Source of the DNA: Devosia oryziradicis
GTDB lineage: Bacteria > Pseudomonadota > Alphaproteobacteria > Rhizobiales > Devosiaceae
Reading direction: 5' to 3'
DNA: 64,000 bases
Assembly (NCBI RefSeq): GCF_016698645.1
Contig: NZ_CP068047.1
Span: 434,001 to 498,000, forward strand
The notes under the pieces: model-generated
Told to the model about the DNA's origin: nothing
What the model saw: the letters and a program-made list of their open reading frames with translations, nothing else
Database searches by the model: none
Shown here: in pieces, positions 52,190 to 61,893 of the stretch
Layout of the letters: each line of letters begins with the position of its first letter
How positions within the stretch are numbered: the stretch's first letter is position 1
Made by a program: the position numbers and the translations under genes

Positions 52190-52855
52190 ATGCCCACCCG
52201 CGTCCAGATTCTGAAGACCGAAATGGTCACCCACAATGTCCGTCACTATCGCGTCGAAAAACCGAAGAATTTTCATTTTGGGCCCGGACAGGCCACGGAA
52301 GTCAGCATCGACAAGCCCGATTGGGCCGACCAGAAGCGGCCGTTCACCTTTACGTCGCGACAGGACGAGCCCGATCTCGAATTCACCATCAAGAGCTATC
52401 GCGATCATCCCGGCGTCACCAATGCGCTCTGGGGTTGCGAGGCGGGCGACTACCTCTTGTTGCGCGACGTGTGGGGCACCATTCAATACAAGGGGCCGGG
52501 CACCTTCATCGCCGGTGGCGCCGGGGTCACGCCGTTCATCGCCATTCTCCGCCATCTCCAGGCCAAGGGAGGCCTCGAGGGCAATCGGCTGATCGTTTCC
52601 AACCAGACCGAGCGGGACATCATCCTGCGCGACGAGTTCGAAGCGATGGATGGACTCGAAACGCTGTGGACGGTCACGGGGGATCCGAAGTCAAACCTCC
52701 TGCAGGAGCGGATCGACGCCGACTTCCTCCGCCAGCACGTCGGGGATTTCAAGCATAACTTCTATCTCTGCGGCCCCGATGCGATGGTCGCGGACCTGCG
52801 CGGCGCGCTGGAAGAACTTGGCGCGGACGTGTCGGCTGTCACCTGGGAAAGGTAG
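52190..52855 (+). CDS. FAD/NAD(P)-binding ferredoxin reductase-like protein
   Basis: The ATG at 52190 has AAAGGAGC upstream; the product has 221 residues. The FAD domain has FHFGPGQATEVSI and KRPFTFTSRQDEPDLEFTIK. The NAD(P) part has GTFIAGGAGVTPFIAILRHL and NFYLCGPDAMV. It is a flavodoxin/ferredoxin reductase-type oxidoreductase with no ferredoxin domain. The partner is unknown. Confidence 0.85.
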   Translation: MPTRVQILKTEMVTHNVRHYRVEKPKNFHFGPGQATEVSIDKPDWADQKRPFTFTSRQDEPDLEFTIKSYRDHPGVTNALWGCEAGDYLLLRDVWGTIQYKGPGTFIAGGAGVTPFIAILRHLQAKGGLEGNRLIVSNQTERDIILRDEFEAMDGLETLWTVTGDPKSNLLQERIDADFLRQHVGDFKHNFYLCGPDAMVADLRGALEELGADVSAVTWER

Positions 52856-52881
52856 CGGCCGCCGCGACCACGACCGACATC

Positions 52882-52910
52882 TTGCGGCTCGGCGGCAACA
52901 GCGCTATATA
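52882..52910 (+). promoter_or_regulatory. Promoter of the rimP operon
   Basis: TTGCGG, 17 bases, TATATA, followed by a 76-base leader to rimP. It is a strong match to housekeeping promoters of alphaproteobacteria. Confidence 0.65.
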
Positions 52911-52936
52911 GACGCCAACATCTCAGCAAGTTTGCA

Positions 52937-52967
52937 GAGTGGGAGCCGCCCGGCCCCGCTCTTTTTT
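52937..52967 (+). terminator. Leader attenuator of rimP-nusA-infB
   Basis: GAGTGGG pairs with CCCGCTC across a GC-rich loop, and TTTTTT follows at once. The hairpin lies between the promoter and the rimP start, so it would end transcription early unless antiterminated. NusA, encoded in this operon, could take part; this is an inference. Confidence 0.62.
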
Positions 52968-52986
52968 ATTACCTCCGAAGGGACCG

Positions 52987-53613
52987 ATGAGCTTCGATCT
53001 CACCGAAAAGCGCTACATCAAGGAAACGGGCCTGGAAGCCCGTATCGCCCGGATCGTCGAGCCGGTCGCCAACGGCCTGGGCTTTTCCCTGGTTCGGGTG
53101 AAGATCACCCAGGAAAACGGCATGACGCTGCAGATCATGGCCGAAGACGAGAATGCTCGCTTCACCATCGTCAACTGCGAGACGCTGAGCAAAGACCTCT
53201 CGCCGGTGCTCGACGTGGAAGACCCGATCGACCGCGAGTATCACCTCGAAGTTTCCTCGCCCGGCATCGACCGGCCGCTGGTGCGCCGGCGCGATTTCGC
53301 CGCCTATGTGGGGCACGAGGCCAAGATCGAGCTCAGCGACATGATCAATGGCCGCAAGCGCTTTCGCGGCTTCATCAAGGCGGTCGACGATGACGCAGTC
53401 ATCATCACCCTGCCCGACGCGCCCGGCGGCACGGACCCCGACCATCGGCTGCTGTTCACCACGCTTGCCGAAGCCAAGCTGGTGATGACCGATGCCCTGA
53501 TGGAAAAGGCGCGGCTCGACCAGGAAGCCCACCCCATCGACGACGACGAGACCGAAACGGTCGAGTTTGCCGACAATGACAATGACGACGAAGACTCCCA
53601 GGAGATCCACTAA
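52987..53613 (+). CDS. rimP: Ribosome maturation factor RimP
   Basis: The product has 208 residues from ATG 52987 with AAGGGA upstream. The RimP blocks are EARIARIVEPVANGLGFSLVRV, YHLEVSSPGIDRPLVRRRDF and INGRKRFRGFIK. RimP helps assemble the 30S subunit. The C-terminal tail is strongly acidic (ADNDNDDEDSQEIH), longer than in E. coli but common in alphaproteobacteria. It leads the nusA-ylxR-infB operon. Confidence 0.95.
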   Translation: MSFDLTEKRYIKETGLEARIARIVEPVANGLGFSLVRVKITQENGMTLQIMAEDENARFTIVNCETLSKDLSPVLDVEDPIDREYHLEVSSPGIDRPLVRRRDFAAYVGHEAKIELSDMINGRKRFRGFIKAVDDDAVIITLPDAPGGTDPDHRLLFTTLAEAKLVMTDALMEKARLDQEAHPIDDDETETVEFADNDNDDEDSQEIH

Positions 53614-55212
53614 ATGGCCGTTAGCGCGAACCGTCTCGAGCTGCTGCAGATCGCAGATGCCGTTGCCCGCGAAAAGTCGATCGACCGCATGGTCGTGATC
53701 GAGGCGATGCAGGACGCCATGGAAAAGGCGGCCAAGGGCCGCTACGGCGCCGAGACCGAGATCAAGGTCGAGATCAACCCGCGCTCGGGCGAAACCCGCA
53801 TGTGGCGCCTGCTCGAGATCGTCGAGGATGTCGAGGAGCCCAGCCGCCAGATCGACCTCAAGCGCGCCCAGGCCAAGTCGCCGGAAGCCAAGATCGGCGA
53901 TTTCCTCACCGAACCGCTGCCGCCCATGGAATTCGGCCGCATCGCCGCCCAGTCTGCCAAGCAGGTCATCGTGCAGAAGGTGCGCGATGCCGAGCGCGAG
54001 CGCATGTATGACGAGTACTTCAACCGCATCGGCGAGATCGTCAACGGCACCGTCAAGCGCGTCGAATACGGCAACGTGATCGTCGACCTGGGTCGTGGCG
54101 AAGCCATCATCCGCCGCGACGAGCTGATCCCGCGCGAAATGTTCCGCTATGGCGACCGCGTCCGCGCCTATGTCTATGACGTGCGCCGCGAACAGCGCGG
54201 CCCGCAGATCTTCCTCAGCCGCACGCATCCGCAGTTCATGGCCAAGCTCTTCATGCAGGAAGTGCCCGAGATCTACGACGGCGTCATCACGATCCGCTCG
54301 ATCGCGCGCGATCCGGGTTCGCGTGCCAAGATCGCCGTGACCTCCTCGGATTCGTCGATCGACCCGGTGGGCGCGTGCGTGGGTATGCGCGGTTCGCGCG
54401 TCCAGGCCGTGGTTGCCGAACTGCAGGGCGAAAAGATCGACATCATCCCCTGGACCGACACGATTGCCGACCTGGTGGTTTCGGCGCTGCAGCCGGCCGA
54501 TGTCGCCAAGGTGGTGCTCGACGAGCAGGCAGAGCGCATCGAAGTTGTGGTCCCCGACGAGCAGCTCTCGCTTGCCATCGGCCGCCGCGGCCAGAATGTG
54601 CGCCTGGCATCGCAGCTGATCGGCTGGGATATCGACATCCTGACCGAGCAGGAAGAGAGCGAGCGCCGCCAGAAGGAATTCACCGAACGCTCGAGCCTGT
54701 TCATGGCAGCCCTTGACGTCGACGAGATGGTTGCCCAGCTATTGGCTTCGGAAGGCTTCTCCTCGGTCGAGGAACTGGCCTATATCGACGCCAACGAAAT
54801 CGCCTCGATCGATGGCTTCGACGAAGAAACCGCCGGCGAAATCCAGAACCGAGCCACCGAATACCTAGCGGCGATCGATCGGGCCCACGACGAAGAGCGC
54901 AAGAAGCTCGGCGTGGATGACGACCTCTACGAGATCGCCGGGCTCAACGCCGCCATGCTGGTGGCCCTGGGCAAGGACGGCGTCAAGACCGTCGAAGACT
55001 TTGCCGGCTGCGCCGCGGACGACCTGATCGGCTGGAGCGAGCGCAAGGACGGCGAGACCAAGCGGTTCGAAGGCACGTTCAAGGACTTCCCGATTTCGCG
55101 GGAAGAGGCTGAAGACATGATCATGCAGGCGCGCATCAAGGCCGGCTGGATCGACGAGGCAGACGTAGCGGCCACCGATGAGGAAGCCGCCAGCGAAGAG
55201 GCATCGGCCTAA
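53614..55212 (+). CDS. nusA: Transcription elongation factor NusA
   Basis: The product has 532 residues. The N-domain ([21 protein letters not shown]) contacts RNA polymerase. The S1 domain is [21 protein letters not shown], and the KH domains carry [15 protein letters not shown] and [13 protein letters not shown]. Two acidic C-terminal repeats follow ([15 protein letters not shown] and [16 protein letters not shown]). NusA governs pausing, termination and antitermination. It starts directly after the rimP stop. Confidence 0.96.
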   Translation: MAVSANRLELLQIADAVAREKSIDRMVVIEAMQDAMEKAAKGRYGAETEIKVEINPRSGETRMWRLLEIVEDVEEPSRQIDLKRAQAKSPEAKIGDFLTEPLPPMEFGRIAAQSAKQVIVQKVRDAERERMYDEYFNRIGEIVNGTVKRVEYGNVIVDLGRGEAIIRRDELIPREMFRYGDRVRAYVYDVRREQRGPQIFLSRTHPQFMAKLFMQEVPEIYDGVITIRSIARDPGSRAKIAVTSSDSSIDPVGACVGMRGSRVQAVVAELQGEKIDIIPWTDTIADLVVSALQPADVAKVVLDEQAERIEVVVPDEQLSLAIGRRGQNVRLASQLIGWDIDILTEQEESERRQKEFTERSSLFMAALDVDEMVAQLLASEGFSSVEELAYIDANEIASIDGFDEETAGEIQNRATEYLAAIDRAHDEERKKLGVDDDLYEIAGLNAAMLVALGKDGVKTVEDFAGCAADDLIGWSERKDGETKRFEGTFKDFPISREEAEDMIMQARIKAGWIDEADVAATDEEAASEEASA

Positions 55213-55240
55213 GGGCCGAAGGCCGGCGGGGGACCAGGAC

Positions 55241-55942
55241 ATGGCCCGGCGCGAAGAAACGACGCGGATGTGCGCTCTGACACGGGTTGAAAAACCCGTG
55301 GCCGAGCTCATTCGCTTCGTGCTCGGACCGGACGGGGTGCTGGTGCCCGATACGGAAGCCAAGGCCGTAGGCCGCGGCGTCTGGATCAGCCTGAGCCGCG
55401 AGGCGGTGGCCGAAGCGGTCCGCAAGAAGGTCTTCGCGCGCAGCCTCAAGACCGAGGTCAAGCTGCCGGACGACCTGCCGGGCCTGACCCAGACCAGGCT
55501 CGAGCAGCGTTATCTCAACGCGCTTGGCATGGCGCGCAAGGCCGGCCAGCTGACGTTCGGTGCCACCAAGGTGCAGGGCCTGATCCGGGCGGGAGAGCTG
55601 ATCGCGCTGATCACCGCGACCGATGCTGCCCAGGACGGGCGCAGCAAGATGGTCGGACCGCTCAAGGCCCTGCATTACGCAGCGGCAGAAGAAGAAATCG
55701 ACGGGTTCGAAGTGCCCCATTTCGAATTGCTCTCCTCAGAGCAAATGGGTTTGGCACTCGGGCTGGAAAATGTGATACATGCTGCCCTCACGAGAGGGGC
55801 AGCAGCCCAAGCGGCGGTGGAAAAGGCCCGTAGACTGGCCCTTTACATCGCCAAACCGACGGAAACGGACACCGGCAGCCTTGCGGTTGACGGTGACCTT
55901 TTGCCCGAGGCCACCGACGAAAGACGCGAGATACATGGCTGA
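55241..55942 (+). CDS. YlxR (DUF448) and L7Ae-like RNA-binding protein
   Basis: The start at 55241 begins the family sequence, [25 protein letters not shown]; the product has 233 residues. The first part is YlxR/DUF448; from about residue 87 ([25 protein letters not shown]) it is an L7Ae-like RNA-binding fold. The gene sits between nusA and infB, as usual. The last eight bases overlap infB. A role in RNase P or ribosome control has been suggested for YlxR in other species. Confidence 0.9.
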   Translation: MARREETTRMCALTRVEKPVAELIRFVLGPDGVLVPDTEAKAVGRGVWISLSREAVAEAVRKKVFARSLKTEVKLPDDLPGLTQTRLEQRYLNALGMARKAGQLTFGATKVQGLIRAGELIALITATDAAQDGRSKMVGPLKALHYAAAEEEIDGFEVPHFELLSSEQMGLALGLENVIHAALTRGAAAQAAVEKARRLALYIAKPTETDTGSLAVDGDLLPEATDERREIHG

Positions 55943-58787
55943 TAACGACGACAAGCGCACCGACGACTCTGGCGCCAAGAAGACGCTGACACTCAAGGGC
56001 GGCCCAAGCCTGGGCAACCGTCCGGGGATGTCGCGTGGTCCTTCGCGCTCGACGGTTGTCGTCGAAAAGCGCACGCGACTGGTGCCCAAGCCCAATGCTC
56101 CGAGTGCTCCGCATCGGCCGGCTCCGGCTGCTGGCGCACCGTCGCAGAGCCAGCGCCCGCCAGCCGGTCGTCCGGCAGCAGCGCCGCGCGCTCCCCTGGG
56201 CCTGAGCGCCGCCGAAGCGGAGGCCCGCCGTCAGGCGCTGGCGCTGGCCGGTGCCCGCCAGGCCGAGGACCGCGAACGCTTTGCCGCAGAAGAAGCCCGG
56301 CGCGTGGAAGAAGATGTGCGCCGTCGCCAGATCCGCGAGGAAGCCGAGCGCGCCGAAGCTGCCCGTCGTGCCGATGAAGCCGGCGTAGCCGAGGCCCCCG
56401 CTGCGGCGCCTGCCCAGAGCGAAGCGCCGGCGGCCGCCGAAGCCGCACCGGCCCCGCGCGAGGAACCGCGCGCGCCTTATACACCTGCATCACAGCGCAA
56501 TCCTGGCCCGTCCAGCGTGCGCGTGGTTGCCGGCCGTCCCGGCCAGCCCCCACGTCCGGTGCGCCCGGCGGGGGAATCGCGTCCAAGCGGCAATACGCGT
56601 CCGGAAAACGAACGCGGCGCCAATGCCCTGATTCGTCCGGGCACTGCTGGCGCTCGCCCCGGCGCGCCCGGCGCCCGTCCCTCGGGCACGGCCGGCCGCC
56701 CGGCCGGTGAACGTCGTCCGCCTGGTTCGGGCATGGCGCCGATCGGCAACGTGCCGCCCGCCCCGCCCAGCGAAGCCGACGGCCGCAAGGTCCGTACCGG
56801 CGCACCGCAGACGCGGCCGACCAGTGAAGCCGAACTCGAAAATGCGCGTCGTGCTTCGCGCGCCACGCCGGAGCGGCCGACCCGCCGCGGCGATGACTCA
56901 GGCGCCCGCGGCCGGCTGACCGTGGCCAGCGCCACGACCGAAAGCGATCGCGACCGGGGTCCGTCCCTGGCCGCCATGCGCCGCCGTCGCGACAAGAAGA
57001 TGGGCCGCAACCAGCAGGATGCGCCAAAGCTCAGCCGCGAAGTGACCATTCCGGAAGCCATCACGGTGCAGGAACTGGCCAACCGCATGGCCGAGCGCTC
57101 GGTCACCGTCATCAAGATGCTGATGCAGCAGGGCCAGATGGCCACCATCAACGACGTGCTCGACGCCGATACGGCCGAGCTGATCGCCAGCGAGCTTGGA
57201 CACACGGTCAAGCGCGTGTCGGAGGCGGACGTCGAAGAGGGCCTGTTCGACATTGCTTCGGACGACAAGGCCGAGGACCTGACCGATCGTGCACCCGTGG
57301 TGACCATCATGGGCCACGTCGACCACGGCAAGACCTCGCTGCTCGACGCGATCCGCGAAGCCAATGTGGTTTCCGGTGAAGCCGGTGGCATTACCCAGCA
57401 TATCGGCGCCTATCAGGTCGAAAAGAACGGCAGCAAGATTACCTTCCTCGACACCCCGGGCCACGAGGCGTTCACCGCCATGCGTGCCCGCGGCGCCCAG
57501 GCGACCGACATCGCCGTTCTGGTGGTGGCGGCCGATGATGGCGTGATGCCGCAGACGATCGAATCCATCAAGCACGCCAAGGCGGCCGGTGTTCCGATCA
57601 TCGTGGCCATCAACAAGATGGACAAGCCGGAAGCCAACCCGACCCGCGTCCGCACCGAGCTGCTGCAGCACGAAGTGTTCGTGGAGTCGATGGGCGGCGA
57701 AGTGCTCGACGTTGAAGTGTCAGCCAAGACGCAGAAGGGCCTCGACAAGCTGCTCGAGACCATCCTGCTGCAGGCCGAAGTGCTCGAGCTCAAGGTGGCC
57801 CGCGACGGCCGCGCCGAGGGCCTGGTCATCGAAGCCAAGCTCGATCGCGGCCGCGGCGCGGTGGCGACCGTGCTGGTGCAGCGCGGTACGCTGCGGGTTG
57901 GCGACATCCTGGTTGCCGGCACCGAGTTTGCCCGCGTGCGCGCCCTGATCAACGACAAGGGCGAGCAGGTCAAGGAAGCCGGTCCCTCCATTCCGGTGGA
58001 AGTGCTGGGCTTTACCGGCGTGCCCGATGCCGGCGACCGCTTCTCGGTGGTCGAGACCGAAGCTCGTGCCCGCGAAGTGACCGAGTACCGCCAGCGCGCC
58101 ATCCGCGAAAAGACGGCCGGCGGCGGCGCTACCAGCCTCGAGCAGATGATGAACCAGCTCAAGGTGGCGGGCATCGCCAAGTTCCCGCTGATCATCAAGG
58201 GCGACGTGCAGGGTTCGGTGGAAGCCATCGTGGCTTCGCTCAACAAGCTGTCGACCGACGAAGTGTCGGCGCAGATCCTGATGAGCGCAGTGGGCGGCAT
58301 CACCGAGTCGGACGTCACCCTAGCTTCGGCTTCGAACGCCATCGTCATCGGCTTCAACGTCCGCGCCAACAAGCAGGCGACGGACCTGGCCACGCGCGAC
58401 GGCATCGAAATCCGCTACTACAACATCATCTACGACCTGGTGGATGACGTGAAGAACGCCATGAGCGGCCTGCTCAAGCCGGAGCGTCGCGAAACCTTCA
58501 TCGGCAATGCGGAAATCCTGGAAGTCTTCTCGATCACCAAGGTCGGCAAGGTCGCCGGCTGCCGCATCACCGAAGGCATGGTCGAGCGTGGTTCGGGCGT
58601 GCGCCTCATCCGCGACAACGTCGTTATCCACGAAGGCAAGCTCAAGACGCTCAAGCGTTTCAAGGACGAGGTCAAGGAAGTGCAGATGGGCCAGGAATGC
58701 GGCATGGCCTTCGAAAACTACGAAGACATGCGCCCCGGCGACGTCATCGAATGCTTCCGCGTCGAGACGGTGCAGCGCACGCTGTAG
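55935..58787 (+). CDS. infB: Translation initiation factor IF-2
   Basis: The product has 950 residues from ATG 55935. The long N-terminal region (to about residue 375) is Ala/Pro/Arg-rich with a charged helix (ADRxx-type [20 protein letters not shown]), as is common in alphaproteobacteria. The G-domain motifs are [21 protein letters not shown] and NKMDKPEA. Domains II to IV follow, ending in [21 protein letters not shown]-2 brings initiator tRNA to the ribosome. The gene is the last of the operon; rbfA does not follow. Confidence 0.96.
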   Translation: MADNDDKRTDDSGAKKTLTLKGGPSLGNRPGMSRGPSRSTVVVEKRTRLVPKPNAPSAPHRPAPAAGAPSQSQRPPAGRPAAAPRAPLGLSAAEAEARRQALALAGARQAEDRERFAAEEARRVEEDVRRRQIREEAERAEAARRADEAGVAEAPAAAPAQSEAPAAAEAAPAPREEPRAPYTPASQRNPGPSSVRVVAGRPGQPPRPVRPAGESRPSGNTRPENERGANALIRPGTAGARPGAPGARPSGTAGRPAGERRPPGSGMAPIGNVPPAPPSEADGRKVRTGAPQTRPTSEAELENARRASRATPERPTRRGDDSGARGRLTVASATTESDRDRGPSLAAMRRRRDKKMGRNQQDAPKLSREVTIPEAITVQELANRMAERSVTVIKMLMQQGQMATINDVLDADTAELIASELGHTVKRVSEADVEEGLFDIASDDKAEDLTDRAPVVTIMGHVDHGKTSLLDAIREANVVSGEAGGITQHIGAYQVEKNGSKITFLDTPGHEAFTAMRARGAQATDIAVLVVAADDGVMPQTIESIKHAKAAGVPIIVAINKMDKPEANPTRVRTELLQHEVFVESMGGEVLDVEVSAKTQKGLDKLLETILLQAEVLELKVARDGRAEGLVIEAKLDRGRGAVATVLVQRGTLRVGDILVAGTEFARVRALINDKGEQVKEAGPSIPVEVLGFTGVPDAGDRFSVVETEARAREVTEYRQRAIREKTAGGGATSLEQMMNQLKVAGIAKFPLIIKGDVQGSVEAIVASLNKLSTDEVSAQILMSAVGGITESDVTLASASNAIVIGFNVRANKQATDLATRDGIEIRYYNIIYDLVDDVKNAMSGLLKPERRETFIGNAEILEVFSITKVGKVAGCRITEGMVERGSGVRLIRDNVVIHEGKLKTLKRFKDEVKEVQMGQECGMAFENYEDMRPGDVIECFRVETVQRTL

Positions 58788-58806
58788 GAGCAATTCCCTG
58801 CAATCG

Positions 58807-58842
58807 AAGGGCGCAGCCGCGAGGTTGCGCCCTTTTTTGTTT
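58807..58842 (+). terminator. Terminator of the rimP-infB operon
   Basis: AAGGGCGCA/TGCGCCCTT stem with an 10-base loop, then TTTTTTG. It directly ends the infB transcript. Confidence 0.88.
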
Positions 58843-58880
58843 GCCTTCCCGGCAAACGGCGCGGCACTGTCAGACGAGGG

Positions 58881-59606
58881 TCAGGCCGGCGGGGCGAATA
58901 TCCTGACGTAGTCGACCTTGAGTTCTGCCGGAACGTGTGTGGCTGCCGGCACTTCGCCCCCCAGCCAGCCGCCGACAGCCAGATTGAGGAGGATGTAGAA
59001 GGGGTGGTCGAAGACCCATGACTTGCCGAGCTCGTCTGGCGAGAGGGAGAAGTAGTCGACCCCGTCCATGCTCCAGGTGATGCGGCGGGCGCTCCAATCG
59101 ACCGCAAAGACGTGGTAGCGATCCGCCAGGTCCTCGGTTGCGACCAGGGCTCCGCTGATCCCGTCCCGCCCAGAATGCTGCGGGCAATGCACGGTGCCGA
59201 AGACGCGGCGCGGTTCGCTGCCCACATACTCCATGACGTCGATCTCGCCACAGGCCGGCCAGGGCTGGGTATCGATCGTGCTGCCGAGCAACCAAAGCGC
59301 CGGCCACAGCCCCGCGCCGCGCGGCAGCAGTATCCTGGCTTCGAGCCGGCCGTATTGGAACGCCACAAGACCCTTGGTGATCAGGCGGGCGGACGAGTAG
59401 CCTGCGTCCCCGGCAAGCGCCCGGATCACCAGATTTCCCTGCCCGTCATGACAGGCATTGGCAATCGCATCCGAATAGACCTGAAGCTCGCCATTGCCCC
59501 AGCCGCCGCCACCGACCTCGTATGACCACCAGCGCGGGTCCGGCGGCGTGCCGGACGGCTGGTCGAACTCATCGGACCATAACAGGCGCATTTCAGGCTG
59601 GGTCAC
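58881..59606 (-). CDS. Glycoside hydrolase family 16 protein
   Basis: I place the start at a GTG at 59606 because GGAG lies seven bases upstream; the product has 241 residues. The catalytic motif GEIDVMEYVG (ExDxxE) is present. LLWSDEFDQPSGTPPDPRWW and FHVFAVDWSA-like YHVFAVDWSARRITWSMDG are typical. GH16 enzymes cleave beta-1,3 or mixed-linkage glucans. No signal peptide can be seen from any of the possible starts, which is odd for such an enzyme; it would be cytosolic or exported by another route. Confidence 0.86.
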   Translation of the reverse strand: MTQPEMRLLWSDEFDQPSGTPPDPRWWSYEVGGGGWGNGELQVYSDAIANACHDGQGNLVIRALAGDAGYSSARLITKGLVAFQYGRLEARILLPRGAGLWPALWLLGSTIDTQPWPACGEIDVMEYVGSEPRRVFGTVHCPQHSGRDGISGALVATEDLADRYHVFAVDWSARRITWSMDGVDYFSLSPDELGKSWVFDHPFYILLNLAVGGWLGGEVPAATHVPAELKVDYVRIFAPPA

Positions 59607-59647
59607 GATGGGGCTCCACACTTGAGTGCAGCTACAACGCCCAAACA

Positions 59648-59674
59648 AAAAGCCCGTTCACTGAACGGGCTTTT
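59648..59674 (-). terminator. Intrinsic terminator
   Basis: On the minus strand AAAAGCCCGTTC/GAACGGGCTTTT is followed by TGTTTGG. It ends transcription coming from the L,D-transpeptidase side, after the inverted repeat at 59689. It is symmetric and could act both ways. Confidence 0.86.
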
Positions 59675-59688
59675 GTTTCCTGGCGATG

Positions 59689-59780
59689 CCCCGGGCCTTT
59701 GTCGCGGCAGCGGAAAACTTTGCTTCGGTGACTACGGATTCCGAAACAAGGCGTCCCGCTGCCGCGGCAGCGACCCGGGG
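59689..59780 (-). ncRNA. Candidate structured RNA, inverted-repeat type
   Basis: Two 25-base arms share 7-bp and 11-bp perfect stems (CCCCGGG/CCCGGGG and CGCGGCAGCGG/CCGCTGCCGCG). A smaller hairpin (TTCGG/CCGAA) lies in the loop. On the minus strand the structure is followed by the terminator at 59674-59648, giving an RNA of about 140 bases. It lies 14 bases after the L,D-transpeptidase stop, so it may simply be the 3' end of that mRNA. The class is not recognised. Confidence 0.42.
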
Positions 59781-59794
59781 TAGCGACCAGAATA

Positions 59795-60442
59795 CTAGTT
59801 GATCACCACGACCTTGGCGCCAACAGGCACGCGGGCATAGAGATCGATGATGTCCTGGTTCATCAGGCGGATGCAGCCCGACGAGACATTGGTGCCGATC
59901 GTGTAGGGCTCGGTGGTGCCATGCAGGCGGAACAGGGTGTCGGCGCCGTTCTTGTAGAGGTAGAGCGCGCGCGGGCCAAGCGGGTTGGTCTCGCCGCCGG
60001 GCAGGCCGTTGGCATAGGGGCCGTAGCGGTCCGGTTCACGGGCGATCATCGCCTTGGTCGGCGTCCAGCGCGGCCATTCGGCCTTGCGTCCGATCGTGGC
60101 ATTGCCGCGGAACACCAGGGCTTCGGTCTTGCCCACGCCAACGCCATAGCGCAGGGCGCGGCCGCCTTCGAGGACGAGGTATAGGAAACGCTGCGGGGTA
60201 TCGACGACCAGCGTGCCAGGGCGCTCCGTGGTGCTGTAGGGCACTTCCTGGCGCCACCATTTCGGATCGACGCGGCGCAGGTCCATGGCGGCGACACGAT
60301 AGGGCTCGCCGATCACCTCGCCATACATCCGCTGGTAATAGGGATCGATGACAGGCTCCTGCACCACCGGCGTGCGGGTGGAGGAGCAGGCGGAAAGCGC
60401 GACGGCGGAAACGCCGATCAGGAACAAGCGACGGGAGAGCAA
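59795..60442 (-). CDS. L,D-transpeptidase, lipoprotein
   Basis: A TTG at 60442 with AGGAA five bases upstream begins a lipoprotein signal (LSRRLFLIGVSAVALSAC, lipobox LSAC); the product then has 215 residues. The catalytic His and Cys are in FRLHGTTEPYTIG and SSGCIRLMNQDIIDLY. These enzymes cross-link peptidoglycan by L,D bonds or tie proteins to it. The Cys lies in SSGCIRL, where most relatives read SHGC or SSGC. The protein would be anchored in a membrane facing the periplasm. Confidence 0.88.
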   Translation of the reverse strand: MLSRRLFLIGVSAVALSACSSTRTPVVQEPVIDPYYQRMYGEVIGEPYRVAAMDLRRVDPKWWRQEVPYSTTERPGTLVVDTPQRFLYLVLEGGRALRYGVGVGKTEALVFRGNATIGRKAEWPRWTPTKAMIAREPDRYGPYANGLPGGETNPLGPRALYLYKNGADTLFRLHGTTEPYTIGTNVSSGCIRLMNQDIIDLYARVPVGAKVVVIN

Positions 60443-60703
60443 GGCAATTCCTAGGGTAATCGGTGACGCGGATCTGTTGAGGTAGGCAGTGGGTAAGGCG
60501 TGGCAGAAAGCTTCGCTAGTGCAGGAAAGCCTCACTCGCCAAACGGGCGGTTAACTGGCGGGTTCCTCGCATAGAAGTGATGTTTATAGCCTGTTGCATG
60601 AACGGCACATGAAGAAAGCCGTGGATTGATCGGCAGTGCGCATTCGGGGTTATCGACAAAGCCCGTGGCCGGTGCCGTAACGGTGGGGCAACCCCGAGGC
60701 ACC

Positions 60704-61270
60704 ATGGAACAGACCAACGAAATCCCGATCTATGTGCAGCTGATCTCCGGTACGATCCTGGGCGTGGCGCTGGCCAATGTGCTGGGCGGCGCGGCCAAGT
60801 TCATCCAGCAGCCCAAGACGCACCAGTTCAATATCCTGCACGGGCTGTGGATCGTCTTCATCCTGGGCGCCATCCTGATCTTCTGGTGGCAGGAGGGGCT
60901 GACCTTCGCCAATGTGGAATGGACCTTCCCACTGTACCTGTTCCAGACCGCCTATTGCGCCACGTTCCTGTTCATGGCGGCGATGCTGCTGCCGGACACC
61001 ATCGACGGCTACGAGACGCATTACGACTATCTGGTGGGCCGGCGCGCCTGGTTCTACGGCTCGCTGATCCTGAGCTACCTGCTCGGGATCGGGAATGAAC
61101 TGGTCAAGACCGGCTGGGACGACATCTTCCTGGATCCCTCCTATATCGTGATGAACCTGGTCGTCGTGGGCGTCCTGGTGGGTGGCATCGTCTTCAACCG
61201 GCGCTGGGTGCATGTCGCCATCGCGGTGTTCCTGGTGCTTATGGTGCTGGGCGCGATGCTGATCGAGTAG
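60704..61270 (+). CDS. Integral membrane protein, unknown
   Basis: The ATG at 60704 has GAGG upstream; the product has 188 residues. Five or six membrane helices are visible (HGLWIVFILGAILIFWW, PLYLFQTAYCATFLFMAAMLL, FYGSLILSYLLGI, YIVMNLVVVGVLVGGIVF, VAIAVFLVLMVLGAMLI). The sequence DTIDGYETHYDYLVGRRAWFYG lies between helices. I do not recognise the family. It is divergent from the transpeptidase gene. Confidence 0.72.
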   Translation: MEQTNEIPIYVQLISGTILGVALANVLGGAAKFIQQPKTHQFNILHGLWIVFILGAILIFWWQEGLTFANVEWTFPLYLFQTAYCATFLFMAAMLLPDTIDGYETHYDYLVGRRAWFYGSLILSYLLGIGNELVKTGWDDIFLDPSYIVMNLVVVGVLVGGIVFNRRWVHVAIAVFLVLMVLGAMLIE

Positions 61271-61280
61271 CGGGCCTGGT

Positions 61281-61814
61281 TCAGGCGAACCGGCGGACGG
61301 CATCGAGAAGGATGGCACCGCCGTTTGCCCATTGGTGATCCATACCCGCAACGATGCGGGTCTCGATCCCGGGCAAGGCGCGCGAATAAAGCGAAAGGTG
61401 TTCCACCTCAACAGTGTCGTCCGCGTCGCCATTGAGAAGAAGGCAGGGTGTTTCCGCCAGGCTCGCCGCTGCACCTGGTGGCAAGGCGAAGTCGGCCATG
61501 TTCCAGCCACCCTCGCCCCAGAACGGCGCTGCTGCCGTGACCACGGCTCGGAGGCCTTGGGGACGGGGATTGGTGCCCAGCCATTGCAGCAAGGTCGAAC
61601 CGCCCAGCGAGTGTCCCACCGCCACAAACGGGGCAGTCTGACGCGCAAGTGCCACGCCGATTGCAGGGAGCCAGCGCTCCGCCGTCGGATCGTCTGCCAA
61701 GGCCATTTCGGGCGCGTCCAGCGTGTCACCTTGCGCCAGGTGTCGGCGCATGTCGGCAACAAGCGCATCGCTTGCGCCAGTACCGGCGCCCTGAATGAAC
61801 AGGATGTTGACCAT
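61281..61814 (-). CDS. Alpha/beta hydrolase, RBBP9/YdeN-like
   Basis: The product has 177 residues. The oxyanion region is FIQGAGTGASDAL; the nucleophile is in GHSLGGSTLL; the Asp is in LLLNGDADDTVEV and the His in AGMDHQWA. It is a small serine hydrolase of the RBBP9 family. It is convergent with the membrane protein gene, and pnp's terminator lies just beyond it. Confidence 0.86.
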   Translation of the reverse strand: MVNILFIQGAGTGASDALVADMRRHLAQGDTLDAPEMALADDPTAERWLPAIGVALARQTAPFVAVGHSLGGSTLLQWLGTNPRPQGLRAVVTAAAPFWGEGGWNMADFALPPGAAASLAETPCLLLNGDADDTVEVEHLSLYSRALPGIETRIVAGMDHQWANGGAILLDAVRRFA

Positions 61815-61842
61815 GGCGAACCCTCCACTCGCGCTACAATGT

Positions 61843-61870
61843 AAAAAGGCCCGGATCGCTCCGGGCCTTC
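61843..61870 (-). terminator. Terminator after pnp
   Basis: On the minus strand AAGGCCCGG/CCGGGCCTT forms a stem followed by TTTTTACA, 24 bases after the pnp stop codon. Confidence 0.88.
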
Positions 61871-61893
61871 GGTTTTTTCACGGGGCGGGCCGA

